From Clostridia bacterium (GTDB taxonomy: Bacteria; Bacillota_A; Clostridia; Christensenellales; Aristaeellaceae): a stretch of 13,067 bases of DNA. This document shows, piece by piece, positions 1 through 5,527 of the stretch (positions are counted from its first letter, which is position 1; each line of letters begins with the position of its first letter). Made by a program: the position numbers and the translations under genes. The stretch covers positions 1 through 13,067 of the forward strand of contig CAAEDZ010000284.1 of NCBI GenBank assembly GCA_900754775.1, read 5' to 3'. The notes under the pieces are model-generated. The model saw only the letters and a program-made list of their open reading frames with translations. It was not told the origin of the DNA and ran no database searches.

Positions 1-39
1 CCATGCCCGGAAATGATACTTCGCCGAGGAGGAGTGCCC

Positions 40-576
40 ATGAATCAATGGGACGACCAAGAATGGTTTAACAGCATTTATCATAATACACGGAAACAGC
101 TTTTCCTGGCAATGCTTCGGATCGCCAGGAACCATCCACTCCTAAAAGACAATGTTGATGAGCTACTGGCCGATACATATTATGAGCTGTACAGAAACCG
201 TGAAAAGCTACGGATGCACCCGAATCTCTGTGCTTGGCTGATAACCACATTGAAGTACAAGTCATATGATAAACTCCGCGAAAAACTGCAAGAGTGCGGA
301 AACCGCGATTGGCTGGCCGAAATCGACGAGTATTCTACCGCTTCCAATGTCCTTTCTCCTGAAGATGCTTACATACGGAAAGAAACCATCCGGGAAATTC
401 GCAAGATGATTTCAGACATGATCGGTGAAAAAGGGTTGATGGTAATGGAAGCTCACTACTGCCATCACATTTCGCTGAAGGAGCTGGCTGCGCGCATGGG
501 AATGTCCCACAGCGCACTCAAGATGCAGATGTATCGGTGGCGAAGAAAGCTTGGCAAAAGGGGGTGGAAGATCTGA
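40..576 (+). CDS. ECF-like sigma-70 family RNA polymerase sigma factor
   Basis: A 178-residue protein with the two-domain layout of extracytoplasmic-function sigma factors. Residues about 5-85 form a helical region 2 that would bind core polymerase and the -10 element. Residues about 118-174 are region 4, with the helix-turn-helix at about 145-166 (LKELAARMGMSHSALKMQMY) for the -35 element. The ATG at 40 is chosen over the in-frame ATG at 13 because a GAGGAGGAG ribosome-binding site at 26-34 lies five bases before it. Its stop TGA shares one base with the start of the next gene (TGATG), so the two are translationally coupled. The DUF4367 membrane protein that follows makes it a likely signal-responsive sigma factor held by that partner. 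Its promoter would lie beyond the left edge. The target genes are unknown; the downstream secreted protein is one candidate. Confidence 0.88.
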   Translation: MNQWDDQEWFNSIYHNTRKQLFLAMLRIARNHPLLKDNVDELLADTYYELYRNREKLRMHPNLCAWLITTLKYKSYDKLREKLQECGNRDWLAEIDEYSTASNVLSPEDAYIRKETIREIRKMISDMIGEKGLMVMEAHYCHHISLKELAARMGMSHSALKMQMYRWRRKLGKRGWKI

Positions 577-1493
577 TGAATGTTAAGTTTTCGAGAATAT
601 TCTCCAAAATGCGTTACCTTTTTTCTGCGCGTCACGATAATAAAGTGAAAGTGATGCAAATGGCACATGCCGGGGACAGTGGGTTAAAGAGGAAGCAGGT
701 GATGCGGAGAGAAAAAGGAGAATTTCTGGAGCAAGACCCCGACTTTGAAGCCATGACCACCGAAGAGATTCTTGCGTTTTTTGAAGCGCTTGAATCTGAC
801 GTTACTGATGAAGAACTCGAAGAGATAAGCAGAAGAATCTATCCAAAGATCATCACGCGAATTGAGCGTGAACAGCAGAAGAAGGAAGACAAGCATCGAC
901 GAATAGGACGAAAGGGGTTGGCAGCAGCTGTCATTTGCTCACTGCTCGCAGTCAGCGCCATTGCCCAAGCCTTGGGCGTCCCCGTCTGGGATTCGGTGAT
1001 CCAGTGGACAGAGGAACACTTTATCATGCAGTTTTTTCCCTCGCAAAGCGCGATGATGGCGATGGATGTTTCGCAGAAGAACATCTCTGCCGCAGTCCAT
1101 GAAACATGGGGAGATGAAGTGTGCGATGCTCTAATGGAACTGGATAGCGTGCCGGATCTACCTACGTGGAAGCCGGAAGGGTTCAGATTGGAGAGGACAA
1201 AAACATCCATTATACCTACTGGAGGTTGGATGTTTTTTGCAGTATATACTGACGATGCAGGCAATGGATTGGTGCTGAATATTGAAGAACTTTCTGCGCA
1301 AGACCCGGATTACAACATTGAGTACGAACGAAATGCTCATTCCGGTAAAGTTGTGGAACACGACGGTATACAGTACTACTATATGGAAAATATGGATCGT
1401 TCCAAGATAGTTTGGCTTCAAGATGGGGTTGCTTTGTATATCTCGGGAGATTTTAATGAACAAGATGCTTACCGAATGGTTGAATCGATTTAG
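576..1493 (+). CDS. Membrane protein with DUF4367 ectodomain, probable anti-sigma factor
   Basis: A 305-residue, single-pass membrane protein. About 113 N-terminal residues are cytoplasmic, rich in charged residues and include a helical Glu-rich stretch (MTTEEILAFFEALESDV) before a Lys/Arg-rich juxtamembrane segment. One membrane helix follows at about 114-136 (KGLAAAVICSLLAVSAIAQA). The C-terminal half ends in a DUF4367-like module (FFAVYTDDAGNGLVLNIEEL, then VVEHDGIQYYYMENM and IVWLQDGVALYISGDF). In Clostridia this domain commonly sits on the outside of proteins encoded next to ECF sigma factors, where it is thought to sense an envelope signal. The cytoplasmic part would bind the sigma factor encoded just upstream, with a one-base overlap. 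The start at 576 has a GGGGTGG site eight bases upstream. An in-frame ATG at 702 with a GAGGAAG site is an alternative. The anti-sigma role is inferred from context. Confidence 0.8.
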   Translation: MNVKFSRIFSKMRYLFSARHDNKVKVMQMAHAGDSGLKRKQVMRREKGEFLEQDPDFEAMTTEEILAFFEALESDVTDEELEEISRRIYPKIITRIEREQQKKEDKHRRIGRKGLAAAVICSLLAVSAIAQALGVPVWDSVIQWTEEHFIMQFFPSQSAMMAMDVSQKNISAAVHETWGDEVCDALMELDSVPDLPTWKPEGFRLERTKTSIIPTGGWMFFAVYTDDAGNGLVLNIEELSAQDPDYNIEYERNAHSGKVVEHDGIQYYYMENMDRSKIVWLQDGVALYISGDFNEQDAYRMVESI

Positions 1494-1513
1494 TTGAAAA
1501 AAGAGGGTGAGCA

Positions 1514-1951
1514 ATGAAGAAGTTTATCTCTTGCATTATGCTCATAATAATTGTTTTTTCCGCAGTTTCGATATGGACGTTTGCTGAGGACAATCCTGAA
1601 GTAATTCCGCCAGAGAGGCGCGCAAGTGAGCTGATTGACGCAATTTCCTGTTCACTCGTCCGCAACGGAAGAAGTTTGACTGCATCTTGCACGGTCCGCG
1701 CGACATACTTTGCAGATAAAATTGGCGTCACTAGCTTTTCAATTCAAGAAAAACGGAATGGCGATTGGGTATCGGTCAAATCGGTGAAGGATAGTTACTG
1801 CTATGATGATATAAGCTACACAGGTGGATTAACATACACGGGCAGAAAAGGATATGAATATCGTGCGGTCGCCAATTTCTATGTAAAAGATGGTTCATTG
1901 ACCGATACAGATAGCAAAACCAGCTCTGTACGGACGATTCCCAATACATAG
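1514..1951 (+). CDS. Small secreted protein, DUF6147-like
   Basis: A 145-residue protein that starts with a clear signal peptide: Lys-Lys, a hydrophobic core over residues 4-22 and a likely cleavage after Ala24 (WTFA before EDNP). The mature part of about 120 residues is rich in beta-prone Ser, Thr and Tyr and has three cysteines (46, 59, 96). The C-terminal pattern YTGGLTYTGRKGYEYRAVANF resembles the small secreted DUF6147 family of gut Clostridia. That assignment is from memory of the family pattern and is tentative. A GAGGGTGAG ribosome-binding site at 1503-1511 sets the start. The gene follows the anti-sigma gene by 20 bases and ends at a strong terminator, so it is the last member of a three-gene operon. 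It could be an effector controlled by the system or the ligand sensed by the DUF4367 domain. No enzymatic motif is visible. Confidence 0.78.
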   Translation: MKKFISCIMLIIIVFSAVSIWTFAEDNPEVIPPERRASELIDAISCSLVRNGRSLTASCTVRATYFADKIGVTSFSIQEKRNGDWVSVKSVKDSYCYDDISYTGGLTYTGRKGYEYRAVANFYVKDGSLTDTDSKTSSVRTIPNT

Positions 1952-1963
1952 CATCTCAATCCT

Positions 1964-1998
1964 AGCCGGCTCCCTTTGGAGTCGGCTTTTTTATTTTT
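1964..1998 (+). terminator. Rho-independent terminator of the sigma/anti-sigma operon
   Basis: A 10-base-pair stem (AGCCGGCTCC with GGAGTCGGCT, one G-U pair) and a CTTT loop are followed directly by a run of T. It starts 12 bases after the stop codon of the secreted-protein gene. Confidence 0.93.
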
Positions 1999-2155
1999 TG
2001 GTCACGGAGCATTGGGAAATGTTTTACGAATCCACTGTCGCCCCGTTACTTTCCCCCATATTTTCACAATAGATAAAGTGAGGACAGTGCTCTTGCCCGC
2101 TCGACCCAAATGGTGGGATAGACACACATGCTCACACGCGCGAGAGGCCCTCCGC

Positions 2156-2287
2156 GCCTCCCTTCGGCTGATTTGCAAAAGCAATGATCCGAAGGTGTGG
2201 CGGTGGCCGCGGGCCTTGTTTGCGCTGCCCTCTTCTTTCAGTCCGCTTGCTGCCCCTTCGGATCGTTCCGACCATCCGAAGGGAGGC
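2156..2287 (+). promoter_or_regulatory. Leader with four complementary segments covering the orf7-like ribosome-binding site
   Basis: Four segments can pair in two ways. Segment 1 is 2156-2167 (GCCTCCCTTCGG), segment 2 is 2186-2195 (GATCCGAAGG), segment 3 is 2254-2264 (CCCTTCGGATC) and segment 4 is 2276-2287 (CCGAAGGGAGGC). Segments 1 and 4 match perfectly over 12 bases, with 2 and 3 nested inside over 10. In the alternative fold, 3 pairs with bases 2274-2283 over 10 and 1 pairs with 2 over 7. Segment 4 contains the GGGAGG ribosome-binding site of the gene starting at 2293, so both folds would hide it wholly or in part. The complementarity is seen directly; a regulatory role is inferred. No protein-coding gene is visible in 1999-2292. 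Confidence 0.5.
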
Positions 2288-2292
2288 AAACA

Positions 2293-2658
2293 ATGAACGC
2301 AAAAGATTCGCTGCGCGCCCGCTTCACCGTGTATATGAGCAAGGTCTTGTACCATTCGCGCATCGACTATATCCGCAAAAAGCAGCGGACGGAAGCCTTT
2401 GAGATCTTGACGCAGGATGCCCTGCGCATGGCGCAGCAAAAAGAGGAGTTGCCCGCGGAAGAGAGCCAACAGTTATTGGCCGCAACGCAGGTGGCAGGGC
2501 TATCACCGGCAGAGCTGGATGTTCTTCGCAAGTTCTTCTACGAAGAGAGGGACATGCGGGAGATCGCCCATGAGATGTGCATATCCCTCCGCGGTGCATA
2601 TGTCATCAAGGATCGCGCCCTGAAAAAGCTCAGGAGGGCGCTCCTCGAGGAGGGATAG
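2293..2658 (+). CDS. Sigma-70 region 4-like regulator, Tn916 Orf7 type
   Basis: A 121-residue protein. The N-terminal 50 residues are basic and helical (YHSRIDYIRKKQRTEAFE). Residues about 62-118 form a sigma-region-4-like helix-turn-helix (LSPAELDVLRKFFYEERDMR, then EIAHEMCISLRGAYVIKDRA). It lacks a full region 2, as do the orf7-type proteins of Tn916 elements, which act in controlling transcription of the element. The ATG at 2293 is preferred over an in-frame GTG at 2197 because a GGGAGG site lies six bases upstream; the longer start would add a Cys/Phe-rich N-terminus of no recognisable kind. That ribosome-binding site is embedded in the four-segment leader structure, so translation may be controlled. 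The gene is four bases from the orf8-like gene, and the two are surely one transcription unit. Confidence 0.85.
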   Translation: MNAKDSLRARFTVYMSKVLYHSRIDYIRKKQRTEAFEILTQDALRMAQQKEELPAEESQQLLAATQVAGLSPAELDVLRKFFYEERDMREIAHEMCISLRGAYVIKDRALKKLRRALLEEG

Positions 2659-2662
2659 CGAT

Positions 2663-2854
2663 ATGATGGATTTCTCGATCTTGCTCCGAAAGGCGCAGGA
2701 AGGCAGCCTGGAGGCCACAGAATGCCTGTTGATGATGTACATGCCCATGATCGAAAAGTACGCAAGACTGGATGGAGCAATGGATGAGGACATGCGGCAG
2801 CACCTCATCGTTTGCTTCCTGTTAGCCCTGCGGAAGTTCCAAACGGATTCCTGA
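2663..2854 (+). CDS. Small helix-turn-helix-like protein, Tn916 Orf8 type
   Basis: A 63-residue, mostly helical acidic protein (ILLRKAQEGSLEATECLLMM, then YMPMIEKYARLDGAMDEDMR). This pattern of an N-terminal 'KAQEGSLEA' helix followed by 'MPMIEKYA' is that of the small orf8-like proteins found after orf7 in Tn916-type elements, described as a truncated sigma region 2 or HTH_16 domain. Its exact role is not established. Together with the preceding region-4-like protein it looks like a sigma factor split over two genes. The GAGGAGGG site at 2647-2654 lies eight bases before the first of two adjacent ATG codons; the second, at 2666, could equally be used. The gene ends 16 bases before a terminator stem. 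Confidence 0.8.
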   Translation: MMDFSILLRKAQEGSLEATECLLMMYMPMIEKYARLDGAMDEDMRQHLIVCFLLALRKFQTDS

Positions 2855-2870
2855 TTCCACTTTCAGACCG

Positions 2871-2899
2871 AGGCCGTCGCGTGCAGCGGCGGCCTTTTT
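2871..2899 (+). terminator. Rho-independent terminator after the orf7/orf8-like genes
   Basis: A 10-base-pair stem (AGGCCGTCGC with GCGGCGGCCT, one G-U pair) and a five-base loop are followed by TTTTT. It separates the regulator pair from the excisionase-integrase unit. Confidence 0.92.
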
Positions 2900-3326
2900 G
2901 TTAAGTTTCAAATTTGCACAAAAAACCATTCAATTTTGGCTGTACCCATACGCTCTTATTTATAGAGGGATGAAAACACCCTTCATCGCACTTTGACAAT
3001 TTCATATACGATGTTGCAGGTACAGTTCCCCGCGTGGAAGAGCGGCAAATGGAGCGGCGCGACGATGGCCGGTGGCCGGAGCGATCCACGCAATCCATTG
3101 CCCCTGCCGTGGCAGGCAGGGCGCGACGACACGGCGCGGGTATAATGAGACTTCTTCACGGCCTCCCACAGACTTGAGGGGGAGTCCCTGCGGCAGGCGC
3201 TTGTCCAGGGGACGACGCTGCCCGCGGGGCTATGTTGCGGATGTGCCGTCCGCAGCCTGGAACATCGCCGTCCCTGTTTTCCATTTTTTGACGATGGATG
3301 CCTTCAGAACCACAAAAACCATATCG
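2900..3326. other. Non-coding stretch inside the element, no gene seen
   Basis: About 430 bases lie between the regulator terminator and the excisionase promoter. Reading frames here have no ribosome-binding site and unnatural composition. Visible features are an AT-rich first 60 bases, a short GATGAA/TTCATC inverted repeat near 2970-2990, a TTGACA at 2993-2998 without a matching -10, a TATAAT at 3141-3146 without a -35, and short inverted repeats such as CCTGCC/GGCAGG near 3105. No confident function is assigned. Confidence 0.5.
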
Positions 3327-3355
3327 TTGACAGTTGGCCGGGGATACCGTATCAT
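3327..3355 (+). promoter_or_regulatory. Sigma-A-type promoter of the excisionase-integrase unit
   Basis: A perfect -35 TTGACA at 3327-3332 and a -10 TATCAT at 3350-3355 are exactly 17 bases apart. Transcription would start near 3362 and give a leader of about 48 bases before the excisionase gene. Confidence 0.8.
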
Positions 3356-3371
3356 GCAACTACATTGCATG
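3353..3371. promoter_or_regulatory. Dyad overlapping the excisionase promoter start point, possible operator
   Basis: CATGCAA at 3353-3359 and TTGCATG at 3365-3371 form a perfect seven-base inverted repeat with a five-base spacer. It overlaps the last bases of the -10 element and the expected start of transcription, the position of a repressor operator. The binding protein is unknown. Confidence 0.5.
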
Positions 3372-3409
3372 CCACGAACACCGGCTGAAGATGGGAGGAG
3401 GAAACGATT

Positions 3410-3625
3410 TTGATCGCAGAACAGACCGGCATGCGCAAGAGCGTAGGGAAAAGGACGTATTCCGTGGATGAAGTCCGTGAGATTCTTGGGATCAGCCGAA
3501 GGAAGGCATACGATTTGTGCAACTCTGACATTTTCAAAGTCATCCGTGTAGGCCGGGCCTTGCGCGTTTCCAAGGTGTCGTTTGACCAGTGGCTGGACGG
3601 ATGCGAAGAGAGCGGAGGCGAATAG
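3410..3625 (+). CDS. xis: Excisionase, MerR-like helix-turn-helix
   Basis: A 71-residue protein with one winged helix-turn-helix domain at about residues 16-63 (TYSVDEVREILGISRRKAYD, then FKVIRVGRALRVSKVSFDQW). This is the DNA-binding excisionase pattern in which a recognition helix is followed by a short basic wing and an 'F..W' end. Excisionases bend DNA at the element ends and direct the integrase towards excision. The start is a TTG at 3410, chosen because GGAGGAGG at 3394-3401 lies eight bases before it; the ATG at 3431 would lack a good site. The weak start codon behind a strong ribosome-binding site may set a low dose. The gene is five bases from the integrase start and both would come from the promoter at 3327-3355. 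Confidence 0.88.
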   Translation: MIAEQTGMRKSVGKRTYSVDEVREILGISRRKAYDLCNSDIFKVIRVGRALRVSKVSFDQWLDGCEESGGE

Positions 3626-3629
3626 AAAG

Positions 3630-5018
3630 ATGGCGTCCATCGTCAAAAGAGGGAAGAAATATGCCGTCGTCTACTATGAGGGTGAGGGCAAGAAGCGGCA
3701 TCAGGTATGGGAATCCGGCCTGAGCTACACCGCGGCAAAAGCGCGCAAGGCACAACTCGAATATGAGATTTCCCAGCATACCCACATTATGCGCAGTTCG
3801 CTGTCGGTTGCAGATTTCATGCAGGAGTTCCTCCGCAAGTACGGCGAGAAGAAGTGGGTGGCATCCACATACAAAAACAATGTCGCCATGCTGGAGAATT
3901 ATGTCCTCCCATATCTGGGCGAGAAGAAGTTGCAGGACGTCCGGGTCAAGACCGTGGACGACTATTACTACTTCCTGGTGAATGAGGCAGAGCCAGTCGC
4001 CAACATGGGGCAGCCGCGCCGCAAACACGTCACCACGGCGGTCATACGCGACGTCCATAAAATGTTACGCTGTGCATGGAATGTGGCTGTGCGCTGGGAA
4101 TATGTGGGCAAGAACCCCTTCCTGCACGCCACACCGCCGGAACACAAGGAAAAAAAGCGCAAGGCGCTCACGCCCTCGCAGCTCCAGAAGGTACTTGAGT
4201 TTACCGACCGGCCCGACATATACGATTACTTTGTCATGCACTGCGCGATGCAGCTTGCCTTTGCCTGCTGCATGCGCGGCGGGGAAGTGGGCGCCGCGCA
4301 GTGGGACCGATACGACCCCGAAAGCGGCATTTTGTACATTGACCGCTTGATCGACCGTGTGGACAAGAAGCTGGCCGAAAGATTGCCGAAGATGGAGATC
4401 AAGTACCGCTTCCCCAACCTCTATCCGGGTACGCGGACGGTGATCGTGCTTAAACAGCCCAAGACGGAGGGGAGCATACGCAATGTGTACCTGCCCAAGA
4501 CTGTGGTGTACAAGCTGGAAAAGCTGCGGAAAATACAGGACAAGTTCCACATGGAGCTTGGCGACGATGGCTACATGGATTATGGGCTGATTATCTGTCA
4601 GGCCAACGGACGCCCCTGCATGACAGAACATCTGAACCATTGGTTCAAGGACATCCTTGAGACAATGAATGACCCGGAGCTTGACCCCAATGAATACGTC
4701 TTTCACAGTATCCGCCATACCAGCGCGGGCTTAAAGCTGCGCATTTCCAAGGGCGACATTAAATCCGTACAAGGCGATGGCGGCTGGAACACACCTGACA
4801 TGGTGACGAAGCGCTACGCCGACATACTGGACGAAGACCGGCAGATACTGGCGGCGGAAATGGAGAAGAAATTTTACCAGGCCGCCATCGACGCGGGGGC
4901 AGCAAAGCTGTCAGTAGACGCCAGTGCAATCACTGCCATGTTGAAGGAAAACCCGGAATTGCTCAGGCAAGTCCTTCAGTCCGTCCAGTTACCCCCTGCG
5001 GAGGGAGGCGAAAATTAG
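3630..5018 (+). CDS. int: Tyrosine recombinase, element integrase
   Basis: A 462-residue site-specific recombinase that would cut and rejoin DNA at the attachment sites. Residues 1-50 form an arm-binding AP2-like domain (VKRGKKYAVVYYEGEGKKRH). Residues about 58-165 are the SAM-like core-binding domain. The catalytic domain begins near 178. Catalytic residues visible are Arg216 (CMRGGEVGAA), Lys278 in the beta-hairpin (PKTEGSIR), His359 and Arg362 (HSIRHTS), Trp386 at the usual second His position (GDGGWNTP) and the nucleophile Tyr396 (KRYADIL). Trp at that position is a known alternative in the family. A C-terminal extension of about 55 residues follows. Start at 3630 has GGAGG eleven bases upstream. 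The distance from its stop to the intact tRNA is about 240 bases, and direct repeats between them may be its arm sites. Confidence 0.96.
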   Translation: MASIVKRGKKYAVVYYEGEGKKRHQVWESGLSYTAAKARKAQLEYEISQHTHIMRSSLSVADFMQEFLRKYGEKKWVASTYKNNVAMLENYVLPYLGEKKLQDVRVKTVDDYYYFLVNEAEPVANMGQPRRKHVTTAVIRDVHKMLRCAWNVAVRWEYVGKNPFLHATPPEHKEKKRKALTPSQLQKVLEFTDRPDIYDYFVMHCAMQLAFACCMRGGEVGAAQWDRYDPESGILYIDRLIDRVDKKLAERLPKMEIKYRFPNLYPGTRTVIVLKQPKTEGSIRNVYLPKTVVYKLEKLRKIQDKFHMELGDDGYMDYGLIICQANGRPCMTEHLNHWFKDILETMNDPELDPNEYVFHSIRHTSAGLKLRISKGDIKSVQGDGGWNTPDMVTKRYADILDEDRQILAAEMEKKFYQAAIDAGAAKLSVDASAITAMLKENPELLRQVLQSVQLPPAEGGEN

Positions 5019-5108
5019 CAACGGCAAAGGAGGCCCCGAATGGGCATATTAGCAAATTCCCGCTGAATATGTGCGCATAGCGTCCCTGTTAGGCGGATTT
5101 ATTAGCAA
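5014..5108 (+). repeat. Three ATTAGCAA direct repeats, candidate integrase arm sites
   Basis: ATTAGCAA occurs at 5014-5021 (over the integrase stop codon), 5048-5055 and 5101-5108, all in the same orientation. The last two share the longer TATTAGCAAA. Repeats of this size between an integrase gene and the element end are typical arm-type binding sites for tyrosine integrases. The match is seen; the role is inferred. Confidence 0.5.
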
Positions 5109-5148
5109 AAAATCCAGCGTGTTTGTACCCGCCTGCGCGGGGCAAACA

Positions 5149-5176
5149 GGGGACGATGTCCGTGCAAAACGTCCCC
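5149..5176. repeat. Inverted repeat GGGGACG/CGTCCCC
   Basis: A perfect seven-base inverted repeat (5149-5155 and 5170-5176) with a 14-base spacer lies between the direct repeats and the tRNA terminator. It may be part of the recombination site, but no T run follows and its role is unknown. Confidence 0.3.
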
Positions 5177-5206
5177 CAGCCGGCGACGGCAACGGCGGGT
5201 GGAAGC

Positions 5207-5255
5207 AAAAGGGAAAAGTGCCGAAAACCCTTGATTTTATTGGGTTTTCGGCACT
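5207..5255 (-). terminator. Terminator of the tRNA-Arg transcript
   Basis: A perfect 14-base-pair hairpin (AGTGCCGAAAACCC at 5217-5230 with its complement at 5242-5255) has an 11-base loop. Read on the minus strand, it is followed by TTTCCCTTTT. It begins five bases after the CCA end of the intact tRNA. The plus strand has no T run after the stem, so it serves the tRNA and not the integrase gene. Confidence 0.8.
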
Positions 5256-5260
5256 GTGGA

Positions 5261-5337
5261 TGGCGCACCCGGAGGAACTCGAATCCACGGCCTACTGCTT
5301 AGGAGGCAGTCGCTCTATCCCACTGAGCTACGGGTGC
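5261..5337 (-). tRNA. tRNA-Arg (anticodon CCT), complete with encoded CCA
   Basis: The minus strand folds into a full 77-base cloverleaf: acceptor GCACCCG with CGGGTGC, D stem GCTC with GAGC, anticodon stem ACTGC with GCAGT around loop CTCCTAA (anticodon CCT, reads AGG), a five-base variable loop, T loop TTCGAGT and an encoded GCCA end. The T stem (GTGGA with TCCTC) contains one T-T mismatch at its second pair. No good promoter lies directly upstream; the nearest is the consensus promoter at 5451-5479, so this tRNA would be transcribed together with the broken tRNA half. It may be a resident gene or a copy carried by the element. Confidence 0.95.
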
Positions 5338-5395
5338 ATGTATGCGGTTTTGAGGTCTCACCCAAGCCGCCCAAAAACGAACACTGTTGGTCTTT

Positions 5396-5434
5396 TTAGG
5401 AGGCGGCCGCTCTATCCTGCTGAGCTACAAGTGC
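5396..5434 (-). pseudogene. 5' half of a second tRNA-Arg (CCT), broken after the anticodon loop
   Basis: The minus strand reads as a normal tRNA 5' half: acceptor GCACTTG, TA, D arm GCTC-AGCAGGATA-GAGC, anticodon 5' arm GCCGC and loop CTCCTAA (anticodon CCT). The sequence then departs completely. There is no GCGGC to close the anticodon stem at the right place, no T arm and no CAAGTGC to close the acceptor before the next tRNA. It cannot make a tRNA. It shares GCCTCCTAA with the intact tRNA. The clean break right after the anticodon loop matches a crossover at an anticodon-loop attachment site. Confidence 0.85.
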
Positions 5435-5450
5435 ATGTGCGGCAACGTTC

Positions 5451-5479
5451 ATTATACGGTTTTTCCCCGCGCTTGTCAA
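5451..5479 (-). promoter_or_regulatory. Perfect-consensus promoter for the tRNA-Arg unit
   Basis: On the minus strand TTGACA (5474-5479) and TATAAT (5451-5456) are exactly 17 bases apart, a perfect match to the vegetative consensus. The start point would be near 5444, about ten bases before the broken tRNA half. Such strength is usual for stable RNA genes. The transcript would run through the broken half and the intact tRNA to the terminator at 5207-5255. Confidence 0.92.
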
Positions 5480-5527
5480 GCCAAAGCGCATGAAATCGGC
5501 GCGCGGCGCACAAAATAGAAAAAAGGC

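Larger units (their letters stand above)
1..5404. mobile_element. End of a Tn916-type integrative conjugative element (partial)
   Basis: The order of an orf7-like sigma factor, an orf8-like small protein, an excisionase and a tyrosine integrase, all on one strand, is the recombination end of Tn916-type elements. The integrase is next to tRNA-Arg sequences, a common integration target. The left limit is outside the window, where conjugation and relaxase genes would be expected. The right limit is uncertain. It could be the 3' end of the intact tRNA near 5261, or the anticodon loop of the broken tRNA at 5396-5404, which is used here. The sigma/anti-sigma cassette at 40-1951 is assigned to the element only because it lies inside the integrase end and has less GC-biased codons than the chromosome to the right. 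Confidence 0.72.

Noticed and set aside
2197..2292. An upstream GTG start that would extend the orf7-like protein by 32 residues
   Set aside because: It has no good ribosome-binding site, and the added Cys/Phe-rich stretch is the translation of the leader structure; the ATG at 2293 has GGGAGG.
2002..2469. A 155-residue minus-strand frame over the leader region
   Set aside because: It runs antisense to the orf7-like gene, has no ribosome-binding site and no recognised domain.
3141..3146. A TATAAT that might be a promoter
   Set aside because: No -35 element lies at 16-18 bases and there is no extended -10 TG.
3072..3413. A 113-residue frame before the excisionase
   Set aside because: It contains the excisionase promoter and dyad, lacks a ribosome-binding site and has unnatural composition.
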